Shown here: piece by piece, positions 56,601 to 64,000 of the stretch
How the letters are laid out: every line of letters starts with the position of its first letter
Position numbering within the stretch: position 1 is the first letter of the stretch
Assembly: GCA_949987565.1 (NCBI GenBank)
Contig: OX465112.1
Coordinates: 14,260,951 to 14,324,950, forward strand
Direction of reading: 5' to 3'
DNA: 64,000 nt
Origin: Luidia sarsii
Lineage: Eukaryota; Echinodermata; Asteroidea; Paxillosida; Luidiidae
The notes under the pieces: model-generated
Told to the model about the DNA's origin: nothing
Databases searched by the model: none
Seen by the model: the letters and a program-made list of their open reading frames with translations, nothing else
Made by a program: the position numbers and the translations under genes

Positions 56601-57170
56601 TTACCCTTACTCAGTCACAGTTACAGCTCGTAATACAATTAACAAAGTCAGTAGTCAGTACACAGGCTTACTTTTTCTAATCTTATCTTACTATTCTTAG
56701 CTTTACTTAGTTTGAGTGAATTTTACTTGTTTTACTGTTTAATGTTTTACTACTCAGGAAGTTAGGTGCAAAATAAAAATGACTGACAATTGTTTGGGAG
56801 GAAGTGGTTAGACATTAATAATTAATATTAATACTAGATACTGATCATTACGAGTGTACATTTAAACGAAATGGGGTTTCCCTTCGAAACAACTGTCTGG
56901 TTGGGTGCTGCAATTCTGATGTAACGACATGCGTAAGGCATGCCATGTGATGAGGCGAAAAACTGCAACGTTAAAATGGAATTATGCAATCACAGATAAT
57001 TTCATTTGGTTTGAGGCTAAAAAATAAAAGGAAAATGATACCAGTTACTCTTCTGACATTCATTTCACGATACATCACCTCTGATTGTTATTCCTGCACA
57101 CATTACAGGCATTTAATCGTGGCAAAAGTAGACTTCTGGCTACTTGTCGGAGATGCATGGTGGTCGCCAT
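53668..57170 (-). CDS. GRPEL1: GrpE protein homolog 1, mitochondrial
   Basis: Nucleotide-exchange factor for mitochondrial Hsp70 in the matrix, part of the protein-import motor. Four exons: 57079-57170, 55613-55775, 54517-54753, 53668-53865 (stop TGA); 229 residues (human 217), all GT-AG and in phase. Exon 1 encodes MATTMHLRQVARSLLLPRLN, a basic, hydroxylated, acid-free presequence typical of matrix targeting; Met5 could be an alternative start. A low-complexity linker and the coiled-coil start (ALTEEKDKLQAQLANMT) follow. Then come the GrpE core (DKYKRALAETENVRTRFKRQ, FCKDLLEVSDILD) and the beta-domain ending IGYRLHSRTLRPALVGVVKA, which nearly matches human. Head-to-head with CFAP58, tail-to-tail with EIF3A. 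Confidence 0.96.
54002..54141. repeat. Family-B foldback fragment
   Basis: GCGGTGACACCATGTATAAG, GTCTCTTAAAGAAGATG, TTTTGAAAAGAACCTCAG, TCGACGTTCTGGCCAATATG, CTCTGGCTGTCATCAGGAG. GRPEL1 intron 3. Confidence 0.65.
54891..55115. repeat. Family-A foldback, complete reference copy (225 bp)
   Basis: The forward half (TACAAAAATGTTGCAAACTG, CTTACTGACTAAAATAACC, GTGGGCCTGACATTTCGATC, CTAGCAGGACCTTTCTC) and its reverse complement (GAGAAAGGTCCTGCAAGGAT, CGAAACGTCAGGCCC, GTCAGTGAGCAGTTTGCAAC) meet at a short centre near 55002. The whole element is one long hairpin. GRPEL1 intron 2. Confidence 0.9.
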
Positions 57171-57649
57171 TTTGGATATTACATCACCTTTGAACTCCCA
57201 GAATGCTTCACTGCATCGCGGATAAATACAAAGAATGTGTTTTTTAATTAAATCAACACCTTCCGCAAAATTTAAATATAATTTTAAATAAAATTCAACA
57301 TGTAAATCTTATTGACCTCTATATAGCTGAAAGTTAATTAGTTTGAATTTCTTATCATTCATTTCCGAATTTTGGCACAAATAAGGACTATTTGTAACGC
57401 GCAATGATATCGACCATTTGTAAGTGAAAAGGCTAGCCTGGTTACCTCGCAGTACCATGTAAACAATTTTGTACTGCACTGAGCGCTTGTAAACACTGCA
57501 CTGTGGGTTATAATTATTTGAAAGATTTAATGAACGTACTCGCGGGAGAGAATCTTGAGTGGATACTGAAAAAGGATTTCGTAAATACCATAATTACCAT
57601 AAAGGTCTGAAAGTCAGCTTGTATCTTCGGACGAAACAGAGGTTAAAAC
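57171..57649. promoter_or_regulatory. Divergent GRPEL1/CFAP58 intergenic region
   Basis: 479 bp between the two start codons, AT-rich and free of the foldback elements that fill the introns. A shared promoter is inferred from the arrangement; no TATA box or CRE was recognised. Confidence 0.5.
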
Positions 57650-60600
57650 ATGTCGGAGGTAAGAATTTATTACCAAATCAAGTGAAGTACGAATTAGTTG
57701 TTATTATTAAACTTAGTTTAGCCTGCACTGCATGCACTGTGCACTGTACATTGTAACTTGTGCAACTGCAAGGCATTAAGACTAAGAATCTCACGTTTCA
57801 TTGGCTGAGATCTGGGGACTGAGAGTGATAAAACAAGTAGATGAGCCTTCATAATAAATTCATATTGTTCTGCTTTATACTGTGATACTGAGTGATACTG
57901 ATTAAGTGATAGTGTAGTGTCTAGTGAGTAGTGATCACTGTTTCTTAACAGAACTAGTTAATATAATCGTCAATACAATACAACTTACTACAAATACTAG
58001 TCTATGGACGGTTCACAACTTCCACAAGTGTGGACTTTTCAATGAGATCAGCCATGGACAATGGTCCAATAGAGGAATAAGAACATGGAGTAGCAGATTA
58101 GCAGTCTTGTTCAAAACTGACCAATTTGAATTTCAGAAATAGCATACACTACTCTCACTCTCAGTACTCTGTACTCAGTAGTCAGTACTCAGTACTGAGT
58201 ACTGACACTAGACAGTATTGACTATTCTATTGTCAATAGAATTGACCCTCGGTAGTAATCCTGAAAAAGTTGCTTAAAACGATAATCGCTGAAGCATGAC
58301 GAAAGCATCACATAACTGAGGCATTTAGAAAACTTAATCAAGATAATGCTAATTCTTCACTTAAATGCTAATAATTTGTTATTGTTCAAATCTAATTATG
58401 CAATTATGTCCATGGAAGACTTGAAAGTTGTAGCTCAACAGAGTGAATAAGATGTTGAACTATTGTCAGTGGAGGGGAGGAAGGTCATATCAGTTTTTGT
58501 CACTTTAGGAAAAATAAGATTGGTATACGTACATGTACAGAGGAGTACTACTTGGCAGAATTAATTTTAGGTCAAGATTTCTCCAACAGAACAATAATTG
58601 AAAATTCAAATTCAAATTCAAATCAAATAGAAAATAGGACTACCAATTTTTTGTTTTGATTTTGTGGCTGATGGTGATCATGGTGATTCCGATTCCAGGA
58701 TAAGAAACAAGATGGGGAGAGCCCCACCAAGGACAAAGGTGCAGCCATCGAGGACAGCGCCTTTGAGGCCTTAGAGAAGGACTTCCAGGAGGTCCTGAAC
58801 GAGTTGATGGGCGACCGGAGCCTGGAGAAGTTCCGCATCGAGTACGAGAAGCTCCACCGAGCGCTGCGCAAGTCCCACGAGTCCGAGAAGCGGCTGATGA
58901 CCAAATGCCGGGAGCTGAACAGCGAGATTGTGGCCAACTCGGCCAAGGTGGCCACGGCACTGCGACTCTCCCAGGAAGATCAAACCACTATTGCACAGCT
59001 CAAGAAGGTAATCTGATGCTTGCAGGACTGTAGTACCATTTGCAAACATATTATTAGGCCAAGTAAAAAACATTATTAGTTTCTCATTCCCACCTGCATC
59101 GTTTTTTTGCCGCTGCATCAATTTTGTTTATTTTTTTCTAAAATGATAGGACTGTTTTCTGTCTGAAATTACCAAAATGAAAATCTAAAGTAATCCATGC
59201 AAACCTTGTTGCAAACTGCTTGCTAACTAAAATGACCAAAAGGCAAATATCAACATTTGGAGGGTCTGGCATTGCGATCGTAGCGGGACCTTTCTCAAAG
59301 GCAGAATACCTTTGAGAAAGGTCCTGCTAGGATCGAAAGGTCAGGACCTCAAGGCCCTCCAAATTTTGATCAAATGCAAATCTGAAAAAAAGGTTGAGTT
59401 CCTGAGGACCTTGAGAACGGTCAGGCCATCTACTTTTTTCGAGAATGAACAAATAAACCAACAATGAATAACAAACAAAAACCGACAAACAACCGACTGA
59501 TATAGTTCCCATTCAGAGCATAAACTTTCCCTATTCAATATGTGACCCGGAACAATGACATGAGGAATATCCCACCAAAACACTTTTTGGGTAAAAAACG
59601 CCTGAAGTTAAAGTATCTTCACAATTCAATTACAAATCAATTTTTTTATTTTTTTTATTTTCGGAAATTTGAAGTATTAGAGGATATTATATTTTGATAT
59701 CATTTGAAAGCTAATGGTATACTCTTTCACATCATTAGAAAACCTAAAAATCTCAAAAGTGGGGTTATTCCTCATTATGCTGTGCCGGGTCACATATGTA
59801 CTCACATTGTGGTACTATGCAGAACTATCAAATTTTGAGTTTGAGCTTTCTGACAACCTTGCACTCCTTTTATTTTTTGTTATCCACTCCAGGAGATTGA
59901 GCGAGCATGGAAGATGGTGGATGCCTCCCATGAGAAGGAACAGAGGGCTAGGGAGACCATCCAGTCGCTCAAGCTGGAGATTGCCAACCTGAGTAAGCTG
60001 GTAGAGCAAGGAGCGGGCTTGACCATGGGCCAGGAGCACAGGTACGTAAGCAGTAAGGCCCAAAGATTATAGCCTGCGAAGCGCGTAAGATAGCCTACTC
60101 TTGCGAGATCACACACACCCGGTGAAGTATGCACTGGACGCCAATTTTTAGTAAGCAATGTCGCACGCGTGTGGTCACATCACATCCAAAGTGATCACAT
60201 TCTGTTCACGCATCCAATGTTGTATCTTTGTCACTGTTTGTGACTTTCCCGCTTCACTCTTGAGCATTGAAAGCAGACGACAGAGGACTCCGTTGCTTAC
60301 TAAAATGGCCGTCGTGCGACTTATAGGATCATTGGTAAGGTCCCCCCACCAAAGAAAAGTTTTGCTTCTGGTTTCTTGACCAACCCTACTTTGATGCAGC
60401 AACCCTAAAGATTTTTTTTGGGGAAAATGTGTTTCTTGACTGACCCTATTTTGACAGCATGGTGCAACCCTATTTTGCCCGCGTGACCAGTAATTTAAAT
60501 CAACCAACCTTACATATATTTTTATGTTGGCTCAAGTATATGTTTGAAAAACACTCAGCCAGTACGTGACTCACGTCTCAGCATAAAAAAAAGTAAATAA

Positions 60601-63210
60601 AACCCATGAACGTGTACTCGTTGTTAGGAGACTGCTGGATTCCAACTATTTACAGTGTTTATAACTTTATATACCTGGTGAAAGCACTGGGGCGTGAAGA
60701 ATCTGTCCCGCCCAGTGCGGTCACTGGAGTGTGCAGGATAAAAGCAATGGCAGTTTGAGACGTGCAAAATAATAGTGTTAAGGATAATGATAATTATATA
60801 ATAATTTATTCAACTTATATTGCGCTCGCTCCAGGACCAGCCTGTTCAAAAGCGCATTACAAAAAATGAATTCCACAAAACCTAATAAATTAGTATACAT
60901 AAAGGCAAGAGCAGTTATTAAAAAAGCCTTAGAGAACATGTATACCGGTTATATATAATATAATGCATACTAATAAAAAAAAATAATAATATCAAGATTA
61001 AAATGAACCTAACATAAAAATAAGTAATTACTGCAGTTAAAACCGGATAATAAGTGAATACAGGAATTAGGTATACAATTAGGATGAAATTCAAACAATC
61101 TGGAGAAACACATTACACACCACCAAACGTTTTCCTGAAAAGTTTAGTTTAAAAAAAGATTTAGTGAGTTTATATTATGAATGTTAGATGGTAACTCGTT
61201 TCATAACTTTTGGGCAGCTGAATAAAAAGAACAGTCACCTAATGTGGGCAACATTTTGCCTTTAGGATATTGTAATACAAAAAAAAACCCTGATTCCACA
61301 TGCACATGTTACACTGTGGACTCACTTAGACTCATTCCCTATCCAACATAGTATGACCCATGGAACACCAAGCTAGTGTGTCCCCAATATATAGGCCTAC
61401 CCAACTTGTTCATTTATTATTGGTTACCACCTGAGACTTGCAGATTCCTGCAGAATCCCTGGCTGTGTAATGTGTATATAGTACAGTATATACAGTTGTA
61501 TGTATATACAGTACTAGTATTGCAAGGCAAAACCTGCAAGCACTAATTTTTTCCAACCACATTAAGTCACAGGACTTTTCTCAGCTGATCATTGCCGAAC
61601 ATTCGGCTATAACGAACATGCCCTTTGGCTCCCAATTTTACGTCTGTGGATATGCGGCCGCAACTGCTATAACGAATTATAGCTACATGTATACTGAACA
61701 ATTGTCATGGAGTGGATCCCGGGATGTTCGTTATAGCGACGTGTAGCAAGAGACAGGAATGTAGGTCGCATAGTTGCCTACCCTTGACCCAGTCAAGCGA
61801 TATTCCTTCCTTACCAATTGGAGGTGGTATTCCCCTGCTTAGTCCTACTGATCTGCCATGTCCAGTCCAGTTAATCCCCTTTATCCAGATTTATCAATTG
61901 CCTCCGCACCAGGTGTTCAGAATGCAGATTATGGAAGTCCCATGACACAGAACTGGTTTAGTTGGCTTAATCCCTTGGCCTCATTGAAACAATCCCCTTG
62001 ACCCTTTTCAGTTATTAAATCCTGACTTAGTTGAAATAATCCCCCCCCCCCTCCATTCTGGGTGAGCAAGGTATTTTCACTAGTCCGTGTTATCCCGCCC
62101 CTCTTCTCGTCTCAACCCTCCAGACCAGCTTAGTTGCTAAGCCAGGATTTGGATTAATTGCAAAACCATGTCAGAGTAATATGCAGACAATAACTGCTTA
62201 CTGAGTAACTCGATCAAAAATTCCAAATGTCAGAAGTTAGGGGGGCCTGATGTGTTGATCCTAGCAGGACCTCTCTCAAAGGCAGAAACCATGTTGTTAG
62301 ATTCAATAAAGTGACATTTAAATTCCAGAGTGCTGGAAATTTTACAGAAAATTCCCTGATAGCATTTTACCGTCAGCAGTTTTTTAGAAGGCTCCATACT
62401 TTCCTTTGGCTCAAACCACCAAATTCAGTCAGTAAGCAGTACAACGTGCACCATTTTGTATTGTTTTTAACAAAAGGAGTTACATGTAGCCTTCTCATCC
62501 ATAAAAAAAAGCAAATATAAAAAATTAGGAGGGCCGACGTTTCGATCCTAGCAGGACCTTTCTCAAAGGCTTTGATGTTTCGATCCTAGCAGGACCTTCC
62601 TCAAAGGCTTTGATGTTTCGATCCTAGCAGGACCTTTCTCAAAGGCTTTGATGTTTTGATCCTAGGAGGACCTTTCTCAAAGGCTTTGATGTTTTGATCC
62701 TAGCAGGACCTTTCTCAAAGGCTTTGATGTTTCGATCCTAGCAGGACCTTTCTCAAAGGCTTTGATGTTTCGATCCTAGCAGGACCTTCCTCCAAGGTTT
62801 TTGACGTTTCGATCCTAGGAGGACCTTTCTCAAAGGCTTCATGATCATCAGGCCCTCTAACTTTTGAGATTGATGTTTTGCAGGTCATTTTAGTCAGTGA
62901 CCAGTTTGCGACAGTTTTCTTTGTATTTACTTCATGTTTCTGCTTTTGAGATCCAAACGTCGTCAGGCTGTCCTAATTTTTGATGTTTTCATGTACACCC
63001 CTCATTTTGCGTTACTTGAGTTTAACTGTGACTGATGGCTTCATTTCATGCAGCGTGAATGAGTTGCTGAAGGCCAAGGAAGATCTGACCAGGGAGAGAG
63101 ACGAGCAGCTGGCAGAGATCGTCAAGCTGAGGGAGTCCCTGACAGAGGCCTCCAACAGCCAGCAGAAGGCCGAGCAAGACAAAGTGGACGCCGAGAACAA
63201 GATAGCCGAG
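57650..63210 (+). CDS. CFAP58: Cilia- and flagella-associated protein 58 (CCDC147), 5' part
   Basis: Coiled-coil protein of motile cilia and sperm flagella. Four exons lie in the window: 57650-57658 (MSE only), 58699-59007, 59893-60041, 63054-63210, giving the first 208 residues (the human protein is around 870). The last donor (63211) is intact, so the gene continues beyond the window. Diagnostic blocks match CFAP58: FEALEKDFQEVLNELMGD, SLEKFRIEYEKLHRAL, KCRELNSEIVANSAKVATAL, LSQEDQTTIAQLKKEIERAW, MVDASHEKEQRARETI, LVEQGAGLT. The start is chosen because MSE sits at a perfect donor (GAG|GTAAGA) and joins in phase to DKKQDGES. The nine-base first coding exon is small; no other ATG fits as well. 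Confidence 0.93.
59205..59370. repeat. Family-A foldback, both halves
   Basis: TTGCAAACTGCTTGCTAACT, CGATCGTAGCGGGACCTTTC, then CTTTGAGAAAGGTCCTGCTA, GGATCGAAAGGTCAGGACC. CFAP58 intron 2. Confidence 0.8.
60062..60335. mobile_element. TIR element, second copy of the 9686-10018 family
   Basis: AAAGATTATAGC, GAAGCGCGTAAGATAGCCTA, CTCTTGCGAGATCACAC, ATCCAATGTTGTATCTTTGT, GAAAGCAGACGACAGA. It starts 20 bp after the CFAP58 exon 3 donor. Confidence 0.65.
60800..61260. repeat. Dispersed repeat, about 460 bp
   Basis: Begins AATAATTTATTCAACTTATA, TTGCGCTCGCTCC, AAAAGCGCATTACAAAA and ends near GGGCAGCTGAATAAAAAGAA. It looks like a widespread AT-rich marine-invertebrate repeat; a single copy here, limits approximate. 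Confidence 0.3.
61595..61745. mobile_element. mariner/pogo-like MITE copy, inverted
   Basis: Shares CATTCGGCTATAACGAACAT, GCCCTTTGGCTCC and GGGATGTTCGTTATAGCGAC with the 46580-46755 copy, in reverse orientation; ends degenerate. Confidence 0.6.
62190..62283 (+). repeat. Family-A foldback half (forward)
   Basis: AACTGCTTACTGAGTAAC, AGGGGGGCCTGATGTGTTGA, TCCTAGCAGGACCTCTCTCA. Confidence 0.7.
62521..62928. repeat. Family-A foldback with 38-bp tandem expansion (about 8 units)
   Basis: Units of 38 bp (TGTTTCGATCCTAGCAGGAC, CTTTCTCAAAGGCTTTGA) repeat about eight times at 62538-62845, differing by a few substitutions. The normal reverse outer arm follows (CATCAGGCCCTCTAAC, GTCATTTTAGTCAGTGACCA, GTTTGCGACAG). 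It lies about 125 bp before the CFAP58 exon 4 acceptor. Confidence 0.9.
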
Positions 63211-63574
63211 GTATGGGCACCAGAGAGGGAACAATCGGGATTCCCGGTTTTGCTTTCACCTAGAGATTTTTTCAGTCACACATGCTTTTTGACGGTCAGC
63301 GTCCAATTCACGCGGATGTAGGTGGAACACGCACCCTTCAAGTAATCAAATGTCCAATGGAAGTACTCAGATTCGATATTTGCATGCGCTTCCGTAGATT
63401 TGGACGCTCCTGTGGACATTCTAACTAGCCTTTGGTGGTCAGGTGACGTCTTGTGAATAACCTCTATAAGACAGGGTTCCTGCTGGTCATGGAAAACCTG
63501 GACTAGTCGAGGAATCTTATATTGTTTTTCCAGGCCAGGGAAAGTCGTGAAAAATGAAACAAGCGATAGGCAAA

Positions 63575-63740
63575 AATGGTTCAAACTGCTTACTGACTAA
63601 AATGACCAAAAATTTGATATCAAAAATAAAATTCTGTCTCAAAGGCAGAAGCATTTGTCAGCAAACTGCTACCCAAAAGATGGAAAAAAACTTCTAACAT
63701 TGAGAAAGGATCAAAAAGTCAGGCCCTCCTAATTTTTGAA
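63575..63740. repeat. Family-A foldback, degenerate
   Basis: GTTCAAACTGCTTACTGACT, AAAATGACCAAAAATTTG, TCTCAAAGGCAGAAG; then ATTGAGAAAGGATCAAAAAG, TCAGGCCCTCC. The centre is disrupted. Confidence 0.65.
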
Positions 63741-64000
63741 AAAAATAGAACAAAACTACCAAAACTCATTGAAAATTTAAATTTTAATTAGATTTGTTTC
63801 TATTTTGGAATTGAGCATTTTTGTTTTGTTCACCCAGCATGCTAAGCCTCTTTCAGGACACTGCTCTCCAAAAGATGGAACAAATTTATTTCTTTTTTTC
63901 TTCCTTTTTATTTTTGAAGACTGAGCTGGATAAACTTTAGCTTAACAAAAAACGTGTAATGATGTAATGTTTTACCGATAAAATAACAAAGTAAATTTGT

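Overview
The window is animal nuclear DNA: six intron-rich protein genes with canonical GT-AG introns, and about 80% non-coding sequence packed with short foldback and terminal-inverted-repeat (TIR) elements. GC-rich exons in AT-rich flanks, the frequent palindromes TAGGCCTA and GTACATGTAC, and head-to-head EIF3A/DENND10 (also neighbours on human chromosome 10q26) suggest an invertebrate deuterostome (echinoderm, hemichordate or cephalochordate). I cannot name the species. No bacterial, viral or CRISPR sequence was seen.

Layout. (1) 525-2451, minus: myosin regulatory light chain (MYL9/MYL12/sqh type), all coding exons except the one carrying the start codon. (2) 2.5-11.1 kb: gene-poor, with palindromes and TIR elements. 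(3) 11.2-22.9 kb, plus: a PPAR-like (NR1C) nuclear receptor; its proposed first coding exon is followed by a 7.2-kb intron dominated by GTACATGTAC runs, and its second zinc finger has an unusual C-x7-C D-box. (4) 26,983-34,613, minus: DENND10 (FAM45A), complete in seven exons. (5) 34,963-52,059, plus: EIF3A, complete in 19 exons, head-to-head with DENND10 across 349 bp. (6) 53,668-57,170, minus: GRPEL1, the mitochondrial GrpE, complete in four exons and tail-to-tail with EIF3A. (7) 57,650 to the window end, plus: the first four exons of CFAP58 (CCDC147), head-to-head with GRPEL1.

Functions: actomyosin contractility (MYL9), ligand-regulated transcription (PPAR-like), endosomal DENN protein (DENND10), translation initiation scaffold (EIF3A), mitochondrial Hsp70 nucleotide exchange (GRPEL1) and ciliary/flagellar coiled coil (CFAP58). 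They form no pathway; the arrangement is alternating divergent and convergent pairs.

The accessory content is the repeats. Two foldback families recur throughout: A (core CTAGCAGGACC, about 17 copies) and B (arms AAGGTTTGC.GTGACACCATGTA, about 8 copies). Family A has produced tandem arrays inside itself twice. Several TIR elements have clear target-site duplications (TSDs): a 1,242-bp hAT-like element (8 bp), two 183-bp elements (9-10 bp) on either side of the EIF3A/DENND10 promoter, and two CAGGCATGCAAC elements (6 bp). tRNA-derived SINEs, a LINE tail and several intronic minisatellites complete the picture. All exon joins were made by eye from reading frame, phase and splice consensus, and check out arithmetically.
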